Assembly (NCBI GenBank): GCA_905221605.1
Contig: CAJNDS010000618.1
Location: 1-64,000, forward strand
Length of the DNA: 64,000 nucleotides
Direction: 5' to 3'
Source of the DNA: Symbiodinium natans
Taxonomy: Eukaryota; Sar; Dinophyceae; Suessiales; Symbiodiniaceae
Shown: piece after piece, positions 1 through 8,643 of the stretch
How positions within the stretch are numbered: position 1 is the first letter of the stretch
How the letters are laid out: each line of letters begins with the position of its first letter
The notes under the pieces: generated by a model
The model's input: only the letters and a program-made list of their open reading frames with translations
What the model was told of the DNA's origin: nothing
Databases searched by the model: none
Translations under genes and position numbers: made by a program

Positions 1-1357
1 TTTGTGTAGTGGTTCAACACCTAGTAAGTGTCTGGGCAACTCGAGAAGTCTTAATATCAGCGCTCCGCGCCTGCATTTCAAGCATGCCCTGTGGGGGCTT
101 GTGTCCACGACAAGCGTGGCTAGATGACAACTCGAGCAGATGCACGACGAAAACACGTATCGTAGCTGGCAGTTAGGAAGGGGCAGCTGGGTCGTTGACT
201 GATTGGGTGCGTGGCTGTGGCTTCCGAGGACATGTGGATCGCACAGTGCGTGAGCCGACGGTCCATGTCAATAGTGACCTGGCAGGCATTATTAATTTTG
301 CTAATATTGTTAATCCTACCATTAGTATTATCATCATGATTATTATTTTCTTGCGTATTATCATTATTATTACTAAATAATATTGTTAGTATTTGTAATG
401 CCTGGTGCGGACTGAGCATGTACTGCTTTGGCTTGCGTGGGTTGCGAGACGAACCAGCCACGTCGATTGCAGCATGTTGCAGGATCTGCCAGCAGCATGC
501 CTGGACCGGAGGTACGAAGTTTGAGTCCTGGACCACCTACACTCAAATGACACCCTTCTTCGACCTGAAGCGGGGGTTGGAATTTAACGTCGTGGGCCCA
601 GCAGAGCCTGCAGGCAGTACGAACGCGGTTCTGTCCGAAGATCTGTTTCAGCTAAGAATCTTGTGAGCATCGCTGCGGCCAGGGGCCCTCACCAAGCCTT
701 GTACGACCTACGACAGTTCCCAATTCCGAAGGGCAGGTGCCAAATGTACTACTCAGTCCCTGGATGTGAAAAACTGCTGGCATTGTGACTGGCGCCTCGC
801 GTGCTTAGGCTGAAAGCTTGTGCAAGCTCCTGACGCCCGTAAGTATGGCAGCGGGCTGCTACTTGCCCCGTCCCCGGGCATGTGGCACTGTCGGTAGATT
901 TTCTGGTGCCCAGTCTTGTGCAGCTGTTAGATGGCCAGGTCAGCATGCGCACATGTGTGCGTGGACCAGGCAAGCCTTCGACACCCGGCGTGATTTGGCA
1001 ATGTGTGATTTTCATCCATGATTGTTGCCATATGGAAAGCCGCATAGGAGAGCTAGGAAAGTTGTCACCCACAACGTAACCGAGCCGGACCCACCATACG
1101 CATCGTCACAGTGGCGGCGCAGCTAGGCATGGATGCCCAGTACGACGAGGACAGCGATCATGATTCGAGCAGGCCCGGTCACTCTGTCACACTCTTAGGC
1201 GCCTCTTGGTTTATGAGTAGCCCCCTAAGTGCCCTATAGCCCTGAAGTATCTATCTAAACTACCTGGGACTCTCTTTTCCTACGGATTTACGGGTTATAC
1301 CTGCTAAATACGGTGTAGTTACTATACTGAGCTGTAGGCATATAGAGGTACACTTTG
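1..1357. other. Non-coding stretch, no gene recognised
   Basis: Short reading frames exist on both strands but none shows a family motif, exon structure or length above chance. There is an ATT-rich trinucleotide-like run at about 285-380. I see nothing else that can be supported. Confidence 0.5.
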
Positions 1358-1412
1358 CCCTAAACCCTTACCCTAAACCCTAAACCCTAAGCCCTAAACC
1401 CTAAACCCTAAA
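1358..1412 (-). repeat. Interstitial telomere-like tract (CCCTAAA)n
   Basis: About seven near-perfect CCCTAAA units with a few variants (CCCTTAC, CCCTAAG). Plant-type telomere repeat, known from dinoflagellates, here internal. It faces the G-rich tract at 1507-1646, about 95 bp away, making an inverted pair. Confidence 0.85.
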
Positions 1413-1506
1413 CTGCACGTTGCACTTCGGCAGGTACTTGGAACATCTTCCCGCGGCTGAGCGCACCTTGCAACGTCCGCGGGCGTTCTCGGGCAAGGCC
1501 GGGAAG

Positions 1507-1646
1507 TTAGGGTTCAGGGTTTAGGGTTTAGGGTTTAGGGTTTAGCGTTTAGCGTTTAGCGTTTCGCGTTTAGCGTTTCGCGTTTAGCGTTAAGGGTTTA
1601 GGGTTGAGGGTTTAGGGTTTAGCGTTTAGGGTTTAGGGTTGAGGGT
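1507..1646 (+). repeat. Interstitial telomere-like tract (TTTAGGG)n with TTTAGCG/TTTCGCG variants
   Basis: A G-rich array in which a central block has been homogenised to TTTAGCG and TTTCGCG before returning to TTTAGGG. The variants cluster, which suggests local tandem duplication after the first tract arose. It is inverted relative to 1358-1412. Confidence 0.85.
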
Positions 1647-1753
1647 CGCTGCTTCGGGATAGAAGCAGATATTGGGTTCTGCCGTTGGATATTTGAGTGC
1701 TCCATGGGAAGCCTGAAGCTTGGCCGGCCGGGCCTGTCGCGCAACTCTAAATG

Positions 1754-1800
1754 GGGGTTTAGGGTTTAGGGGTTAGGGGTTAGGGGTTAGGGTTTAGGGG
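1754..1800 (+). repeat. Telomere-like tract with TTAGGGG variants
   Basis: Mixed TTTAGGG and TTAGGGG units. A short inverted-repeat-type segment (AAAAAGTAGGATTCC, near 1838) follows directly. Confidence 0.75.
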
Positions 1801-2185
1801 GCTTGCAACATCAGGGACCCAGAATACAAACCCCCCAAAAAGTAGGATTCCTTTTCAGACGGACTCCACTAAGGGACCCCGAATTGCGGAGACCCCTAAA
1901 TGATGTAAACATCGCGCAGCGAGTAAGCAGCCATTCTTGCAAATCTTGCCTTCCAAGCCCGTGCAGGTCTTCAAAGTCGACACGTGAGATGACGGCTGCG
2001 AGTTCGTGAAATAGTGTTGAGTGAAAACTGTACGGACACAGCTGAAGTGCATCACAAAACAGAAGCTTTTCCTCGGTCCCGCGCGTGAACAATGTGTTTC
2101 AGCACTATAGGTAGTTCATGGAAGGGTTGCCTTTCGCCCCCGTGAAAGGACTGACGAGTTTGTGACTTTAGGGTGTGTGTGGGGC

Positions 2186-2213
2186 GGGGGGGGGGGGGGG
2201 GGGGGGGGGGGGG
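2186..2213 (+). repeat. Poly-G tract
   Basis: An almost uninterrupted run of G after a GTGTGTGTGGGGC lead-in. Length is likely polymorphic or error-prone. Confidence 0.9.
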
Positions 2214-2697
2214 TACGTCATTTCGATTGCATGCAGGCCGAGACTTCAGCATTTGCAGCATGTTTTGCTTTTTCGTTTGGTCACTGCTTGTCTGCTTGTG
2301 ATCTCGTCGCCAACATCACAACATCCCGCGATTTTCCGCTTTTTCGGGCTTCTCTTGCGGGGGGGGAGGGCTTGAGCAGCCCCCTCGATGCTTGCAGTAC
2401 TTTTGGCACGTTTCATCCGTTCAGCTTCAGGGGATGTACCAAAGTAGAACAAACAAAATGTTCCAAACCATCGGCGTCCCCCCCCCCTCGAGGCACAAGA
2501 ACTGGAACCCCTGAACGCTCGATGGCGACAGATACCCGGTGTGGTCGGTGCCATAAAGCAATCTTCGAGAAAGTGCAAGCCCGGCTACGGCCAAAAGCAT
2601 ACCATCCTCACAACAACACATCTAGACTGATAAGAACACGCCTGAGAAATTCCAGGGTTCTGTTCAGCATCAGCAGCTCTCAGCATGGACTTGTCAG

Positions 2698-2932
2698 GTG
2701 GGGGACGCAGCTTTGTCGCTTGTTGGCCTTCTCAGGCTCAGCTACGTTGATGGACTCCCTGGCATGTTTGTTTACAGAGGGCTCACCATTGTTGCCACTG
2801 CTGGAGCCCTCATGCCCGGCTGCCCTGAATCTTCTCTAGCCTTGCAAGTCCAATTGCAGCTACCGCCGACTGCTTGTTATCGGCAGATGGCGATCGCGGC
2901 CACGGGCAACTATGGCTTCTTCAATTTCCAGG
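2698..2932 (+). CDS. Possible exon(s) of an LMF1-like membrane protein
   Basis: Two fragments could be coding. One at about 2698-2790 contains YVDGLPGMFVYRG. The other, 2887-2932, is bounded by cag| and |gtgccc and reads MAIAATGNYGFFNFQ. The TGNYGFFN block resembles the membrane-helix signature of lipase maturation factor-like (DUF1222) proteins, which are multi-pass ER membrane proteins. That family link is from memory and rests on about eight residues. The two fragments are in the same frame but separated by a stretch of doubtful coding quality, so an intron may lie between them. I could not find convincing further exons between 2.9 and 4.8 kb. The alternative is a chance match. Confidence 0.3.
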
Positions 2933-5676
2933 TGCCCATGGGATTGCAAGTCGAGCAGTCGAGCACGCCAAAAGAGTTGTTCAAGATTTGACCCATGTCG
3001 TTTTTGTCAGTGCCTGGCTGACTAGCATTGAGCCAGTCAGACGCAGGTACTTGGGCTCGCAGTGCGCTCCTCATGGGCGCGTGCAACCTTAAGCATGCTG
3101 TCCGTTTCTGTCGGTCGGCTCGCCCGCCAACCAAGGTGTCATATCTGGACGACTCACTGCTTCCCGTGTACTAGCCTCGGCATTCGTGATGTCCGAGCTG
3201 ATATTTCGAAGCAGCAAGCTATTGGTTCTTTCAAACGTCGGGGCGGGGGTCAACGTTGTTATTGGTTTTCACAAGAAGGAAGTTGCACAGCGCAGGTTCA
3301 AAAAAAGAGTGACAAGTCTAAGAGCTTTGAAGTGTCGGGAGGGGGCAAGGGTCAAGTACCCGAATAGGAGCACCCAAAAACCAGGAACTCCCCACATGGT
3401 CAGAGCATGCTTGGCATAGTGCCGGCATGGTGGCCGGAGCAGCATGTTTGTGCGACTGTGTATGTGCGTGTGTGTGTGTGTGTGCGCGCATATGTTTTGC
3501 ACATCACCACATGCCGTTGACTTCTCCAGACCGCCAGATGACATCCAAAACTCTTTCCTTGCGGGATGTACACCCTGTACACGTCAGTGATCATATTGGC
3601 AGCAGTGGCAGCACAGCGACCCAATCATACAGCATGTTGCACCCTCAGGTCGTTGCCGCAGCCTTGCGATTGACTCTCAGATGGTTTGCTCGTCCCAGTT
3701 GCTCTTGCTTCAACAGCTCACCTTCAAGAATCTCCCGTTGAACAAGTCTTGCTGTCGGCTGTCTGGCGAGTTGCGGTCCTGCAGCTCTTCCCTTCACCTT
3801 CCTGGAGAAGCCAAAGTCACAGCACAGTAGTCATATTTACAAGGCATGGTGCTATGCTTCCTGCAGCGTTTTCTGCCAAAGCCTTTCTCAGCGGACGCCT
3901 TGTTGGGGGCCCGCTGGGCACGGAGCCTTGGCTAAAGAGATGAGATGACGGCCATGTAGCCATGCATGTCATGTATGGATGCATGCATACAAGAGTTGTG
4001 TCGATGTGTATGTCATGTATGCAGTAAGGTCTACTGCAGAGGGATATTAAACGGAGATTACACGATCTGCGGACTTGTTGGATGTGTGCTGATGTTCATC
4101 TTGCCTGTGAATCTGAACATACAGATCCCTGGAGCAACTATCTCTGCTGCTGTTTGTAATCGGTCGAGCCTAGAAGAGTACAGCTTCAACCAGGCCCAGT
4201 GCTCAAATGGGGCCTTCCAGAATATGGCCTCTCGACTTGGAATGGGTTCAGGAATACAGGAATTCAGGGTTTAGGGTTCAGGATTCCTTAAGTTGTTTCC
4301 CCCGCATGGTTCATTCCACGTTTGCAGAGTGTCGGCTTCAGTCTCACCAGCGTTGTTCTATGGTAGACTGCAGGCACTTGGTTCGGCATCTGGAGTGGGC
4401 TCATCTTTGCTCTTTCATCGGAACGCAGCTCCAAATCGCGAGAACTCCTTGGGATTTGTGGTTTATCCTGTCAAGAAGCGTATGCATGCCACCGTATTCG
4501 TACAGCTAAACGTCTGCAGGCGTTGCTGCACTGTTGCTGACCTCGCTCACTCCTTCCCGTGTTTTCCCATTGCTCTGCTTGAAGAGGTCTCGCGATGTAT
4601 TGTGCCGACCTTGTGTAGTAGGCAACTGGTATGCGGCAGTTTTGGGGCGAACAAGCACGACAACCTATCACAACATCGCATCACCATAATGAACACCACT
4701 GTCCCTGTCTCTGGTGACATCTTCCCTCAGCTGCCCGACCTCATGCTGAATCTTGTTGGAGTCTTCTGCTGTCAACGGGTGACCTAGGCGATTGACCTGC
4801 CTTTTGGTGGCAGCGGAGTTATTCCAGGAGCAGCGCCCACTTGCTTCTTGATTTCACTTGCTCGCGTCATGCCGCGAGAGTCAAGCTTGACCTTCCACCC
4901 TATTGAATCCACAGTCGCTGTAGACCCTAAACCCAACAAACCCCAAAGTAACCAGACCCCACCGAAACTCGCCGACATTCATAGGGCCGATCCGCAGCCA
5001 TTTTTTTTGCTTGGCCAGCCCAAGTGCCTGCAATGGCCGGCCAGCATGCCCTGTTCTCTGAATTCCGCATGGCCTTGCTTTGCATCGCTGCAACAATCAC
5101 AAAGCAAAGCAGATTTGTAGACTTCTGATGTCATACCAGTTACCAGTGTGCTCTGTATTGCAGCCATTCCATTTCATGTCCCCAACCGCAGTTGTCGTAC
5201 AGACTGCACATCCTGACACTATGCTTAGCCAACGAAAAGCTTGAGCTTACTGCTGAACATTGAGAAAGGGCGCACAGGCCGCGAGCACTGTCTTGGGAAG
5301 CCGGGGGCACGTCGAGCGATGGCAATGCGGGACGTGGAGGCACGGGAGCTTCTGGGAGCTTCAGTTAGGGTTTCGAATTTTGGATTTAGGGCTTAGGGTT
5401 TAGGGTTTAGGGGGTCTGAAGTTGCAGTCTTCAGCACGTGGCTCGCGTGGGATCCAGCAACACCACCTGAGGGTAGGTACAGTTGTTCCCTGTCTAAAAT
5501 GGTATTTTGCACAGTTTTCAAGAATGACTTGGGATGGGTTGTGACTGGGTTGTCTGTCCTAACACAGCTGACCATTTGGGCGTTTCCCAAAAGAAGGGTG
5601 TACCCCTCTCATACCCCAATATAGAATAGAATCCCCTTAAAGGGACCCCCAAAAAGAGTACCCCTATTTTCGGAGA
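2933..5676. other. Gene-poor stretch with short repeats
   Basis: Holds a (GT)n run near 3463-3487 and telomere-like motifs at about 4266-4283 and 5365-5412. There are also isolated hydrophobic reading frames at 3.7 kb and 4.1 kb that I cannot assign. Around 5579-5676 is a copy of a short element starting TTTCCCAAAAG and ending with TATTTTCGGAGA. No gene is recognised. Confidence 0.45.
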
Positions 5677-5749
5677 CCCCTAAACCCGAAACCCTAAACC
5701 CTAAACCCTAAACCCTAAGCCCTAGACCCTAGACCCTAAACCCTAAACC
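5677..5749 (-). repeat. Interstitial telomere-like tract
   Basis: CCCTAAA units with CCCTAAG and CCCTAGA variants, directly abutting the end of a short inverted-repeat-type element. Confidence 0.8.
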
Positions 5750-6028
5750 AACCTCAATTATGTTTTCCCCCAGGCGCAGGTCTTCGACGAGGCATTGCAG
5801 CCGGTGCCCACCGAGCGACCCGATGGAGTCAAGGCCGCGATGCTTCCACGACGGGAGGATCCCAAAAAAGGTAGAGATCCCCTTAAGGGTTCAGGAATCA
5901 GGGTTTAGGGTTTAGGGTTTAGGGTTCAGCATCTCAAGTCCAAGCATTCACTAGTCAAGAAATTACTCCAGAAAAATACCCACCCGCCCAAAGAATCCCA
6001 CAACATTAAGAAAATATTTCACTTATGG

Positions 6029-6637
6029 AACGACCTTGCCCAGTAAAAAAATGACCTTGCCCAGTAAAAAAAAAAACGACCTTGCCCAATAAAAAATGAC
6101 CTTGCCCAGTAAAAAAATAACCTTGCCCAGTAAAAAATGACCTTGCCCAGTAAAAAAAATGACCTTGCCCAGTAAAAAAATGACGTTGCCCAGTAAAAGA
6201 ATGACCTTGCCCAGAAAAAAAAAATCACCTTGCCCAGTAAAAAATGACCTTGCCAGTAGCAAAAATGACCTTGCCCAGTAAAAAATGACCTTGCCCAGAA
6301 AAAAAAAGACCTTGCCCAGTAAAAAGATGACCTTGCCCAGTAACATTTTTACTGGGCAAGATCATGTTTTTACTGGGCAAGGTCGTTTTTTTGGACGAAA
6401 CGACCTTGCCCAGTAAAAAAATTGACCTTGCCCAGTAAAAAAATGACCTTGCCCAGAAAAAAAAAGACCTTGCCCAGTAAAAAGATGACCTTGCCCAGTA
6501 ACATTTTTACTGGGCAAGATCATGTTTTTACTGGGCAAGGTCGTTTTTTTGGACGAAACGACCTTGCCCAGTAAAAAAAATGACCTTGCCCAGTAAAAAA
6601 ATGACCTTGCCCAGTAAAAAATGACCTTGCCCAGTAA
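6029..6637. repeat. Satellite of about 20-bp units that also occurs as hairpins
   Basis: About 27 copies of the unit GACCTTGCCCAGTAAAAAAT. Most are direct, but at 6341-6390 and 6500-6550 the unit flips to ACTGGGCAAGGTC, giving long palindromes centred on TTTTTTTGGACGAAA. A block of about 160 bp (around 6283-6425) is repeated at about 6445-6590, so there is a higher-order period. The minus strand stays open as a repetitive WARSFFY-type frame, which I treat as an artefact of the period. Confidence 0.9.
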
Positions 6638-6659
6638 CTCCTTAACATTTAAATTATAT

Positions 6660-6800
6660 ATGAAAGAGAGGTTTGGGGGTTCCTAAACATGACCCAATAG
6701 TAGAGTAGATCCCCTTAACGGTTCCTAAACAATTGCCCAATAGTAGTATAGGGCACTCTTTGGGATTCTACTTTTTTTGGATCCTCCCAGGGAGCTTGTG
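6660..6800. repeat. Short inverted-repeat element fragment (GGATCC-end family)
   Basis: The right end, CTACTTTTTTTGGATCCTCCC, matches the complete copy at 56127-56232. The left end is missing. A lone left end (GGGAGGATCCC...) lies at about 5856. The satellite at 6029-6637 sits between the two halves, as if it arose or expanded inside an older element. Confidence 0.55.
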
Positions 6801-6810
6801 CTGTTGCGTT

Positions 6811-6848
6811 CCCTAAACCCTAAACCCTAAACCCTAAACCCTAAACCC
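6811..6848 (-). repeat. Interstitial telomere-like tract
   Basis: Five uninterrupted CCCTAAA units. Confidence 0.85.
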
Positions 6849-6928
6849 CGAGACCATGCCAGGATATGTGTCCTCCCTCAGTGCATCTCGTCAGCATTCC
6901 CACTCTTCGCGGCAGCCTGCTTGATGAG

Positions 6929-7031
6929 TTGGGATGTTCCCCCTAAAACTAACAGTCCTTAATGGGGATGTCATAGTACCCCCTAACATCAGCCCTATTC
7001 AGGACTGTTGGTATAACGGGGAACATCCCAA
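6929..7031. mobile_element. MITE-like element, family A (copy 1)
   Basis: About 103 bp with terminal inverted repeats TTGGGATGTTCCCC / GGGGAACATCCCAA. Related copies are at 42078-42177 and 52863-52961, sharing ends and the inner block CAGTCCTTA. Flanks TTGATGAG and TTAATGAG agree at 7 of 8 positions, a probable target duplication. It has no coding capacity. Confidence 0.75.
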
Positions 7032-7919
7032 TTAATGAGCTTCAACACTTGGGGAGGTCTATGCACGCACCGAAACTCATGTACTCATGTCTTGTATGGC
7101 CGCGAGCTGTTCAGAGTCAAACCAACCGTAGCACAAGGACGAGGATGTGCCTCGGCAGTGCAAATCCCAAGGCTCTGTGCGGACAACCTGGCGCCAAACG
7201 AATGTAACTCGGCCACGGAAGTGGACTTGACCGCTGCAAAGCTGTCTGTGGAGGACTGGCAGTGACTGGCAGCGAACTCAAAGGCTGAAAGCAAGGGAGT
7301 CGCCAAGTTGGCATGCGACATAGCAGCAGTACTACATTATAAACACTGGTTAGAAAAGGTACGAGATTCCAGGTGGGTAGTTTTTGGATATTATTCAGAA
7401 CTGTTGGATGAGAATCTTCCAAAAACATCACTGTAGTGTATTGGAACGTGGCAGTGCCGCATGCATGCAATCATTGTTTATTATGAAGAAACACGTTTTG
7501 GATCGGTACAGATCACAAGGATTTGATTCCACCTGGGCATGTGCATGCGCTGGCACGCACATGCCCAGGGCTTGGAACATTCGGCCTGTTTTCTTTGACA
7601 GGATTGATGCGATTCGCTCGTAGGGGTCTGCGGTTCCATTACAAGAAAGAATCGAATCGATGTGGTTCGTTTCGAGTAGTCGTTTCACTCTGTTCGATTC
7701 GAGTCGTGTTTCGTTTCCTGCAACAAGTTGCCCTGAACCACGTAACCAAGGTCAATTATTATTTGTAGGTACCTCACACCCCGTATTTTCAGCGAGGCCT
7801 TTGTTCAAAACAGCGAGGTGGCCCTCGGTGAGCTACGGTGACGGGAATAGAGACCCAAGAAATGAGAAAGGAAACAAAAATCATAAAAAAAAACAAATCA
7901 AGAATTTCATAGAAATTGC
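7032..7919. other. Non-coding stretch, no gene recognised
   Basis: Short open frames occur on both strands. No motif, splice pattern or family similarity was found. Confidence 0.4.
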
Positions 7920-7946
7920 CCTAAACCCTAAACCCTAAACCCTAAA
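7920..7946 (-). repeat. Telomere-like tract flanked by a 7-bp direct repeat
   Basis: About four CCCTAAA units between two copies of AAATTGC (7913-7919 and 7947-7953). The flanks look like a target-site duplication around an inserted tract. The A-rich end makes a chance match possible. Confidence 0.65.
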
Positions 7947-8066
7947 AAATTGCTGTCCGTCCGAGCCAGTCCTGGGGTCCTCGCCAAAGGGACGTCTGCC
8001 CATCATGGGCCACCTTCAAAAAAACTCTTAAGAGCAATTCAAGTGCAGCATCAGAGCACTTTTTTT

Positions 8067-8138
8067 GCACTTATACATATGTATGTGAGTGCATATATTA
8101 ATATGTATACATATGTATATATGTATATATGTATATCT
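8067..8138. repeat. TA/TATG-rich microsatellite, insertion site of the LTR element
   Basis: Runs of TATGTATA. Similar TATATATGTAGATATTATG sequence resumes right after the element at about 25145, showing that the retrotransposon landed inside this simple repeat. Confidence 0.8.
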
Positions 8139-8142
8139 GTTT
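8139..8142. repeat. Target-site duplication, left copy (GTTT)
   Basis: GTTT immediately before the 5' LTR equals GTTT at 25141-25144 immediately after the 3' LTR. Confidence 0.8.
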
Positions 8143-8439
8143 TGTGAGCAGGTCAAAGCATGCATGGAGTGCTTGCTTAGTGCTAGTGCAGCTTGTAGTA
8201 GTTTTCCCTTGCATGTGTAGTTTTGCAATTCGTAACAATGCCAATGTTTTGGCTCAAGTACCGAGCTTGTGCCTTTGAGCACGGTAGAGTCGTACAGTAG
8301 CTCCTAGGTTGCTGTGCGGTCCGACCGGACGCACTCAGGCGTAGCTGCACAAGTGCTTGAACTCGCGAAGTCGTAAAACAGCGTGACCGGGCTGTGATTG
8401 CATTGGCTTAGTGCAAGTCCAGTGCTGGTCGACTTCACA
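8143..8439 (+). repeat. 5' LTR
   Basis: 297 bp, starting TGTGAGCAGG and ending GGTCGACTTCACA, with TGTGA/TCACA inverted ends. By eye it is identical base for base with 24844-25140. It contains one bulged-G hairpin at 8314-8334. It should hold promoter and polyadenylation signals, but I see no convincing TATA box. Confidence 0.95.
8314..8334 (+). repeat. Bulged-G hairpin in the 5' LTR
   Basis: Stem GTGCG + TCC with GGA + CGCAC, one extra G between the two stem halves, loop GACC. Same design as the hairpins in the body. The 3' LTR copy is at 25015-25035, so the structure would be at both ends of the transcript if it lies in R. Confidence 0.65.
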
Positions 8440-8441
8440 AT

Positions 8442-8459
8442 TGGGGGCTGTTCTGGGAA
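8442..8459 (+). other. Primer-binding site (tRNA-Pro-like)
   Basis: TGGGGGCTGTTCTGGGAA begins two bases after the 5' LTR. Its first eight bases equal the tRNA-Pro PBS of murine leukaemia virus and several later bases also match. The dinoflagellate tRNA-Pro 3' end would have to be compared to confirm it. Confidence 0.7.
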
Positions 8460-8515
8460 CCGTACAGCTCTTGTGCCTACGGCCCGAGTGGGCAAGCATT
8501 GCTTTGCTTGTCTGT

Positions 8516-8537
8516 CGCGGTCCGTGACCTGGACGCG
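8516..8537 (+). repeat. Bulged-G hairpin in the 5' leader
   Basis: Stem CGCG + TCC with GGA + CGCG, bulged G, loop GTGACCT. Variable pair T-A. Confidence 0.75.
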
Positions 8538-8545
8538 TGGACTGT

Positions 8546-8629
8546 GTGCCACGCTTGCGGCCTGTTAACCAAGGCGCGGCGCTTCGCGTGCCACGCCTGC
8601 GGCCTGCTAACCAAGGCGCGGCTTCTCGC
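8546..8629 (+). repeat. 42-bp direct tandem repeat in the leader, each copy with a hairpin
   Basis: Two copies (about 8546-8587 and 8588-8629) beginning GTGCCACGC. Each contains a bulged-G hairpin (8556-8578 and 8598-8620): TGCG + CCT with AGG + CGCG, loops GTTAACCA and GCTAACCA. The repeat ends just before the gag start, a usual place for packaging or dimerisation signals in retroelements. Confidence 0.75.
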
Positions 8630-8643
8630 CTTGTGTTGCGGCA

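Noticed and set aside
2162-2839. 225-codon frame starting in the poly-G tract
   Set aside because: Begins with poly-Gly from the G run and then shows no motif or coding bias.
6019-6346. Minus-strand frames of repeated WARSFFY-type peptide
   Set aside because: A 20-bp tandem repeat without stops gives such frames automatically; units flip orientation, which a protein gene would not tolerate.
6029-6637. CRISPR-like array
   Set aside because: Units are directly abutting with no unique spacers, and the genome is eukaryotic.
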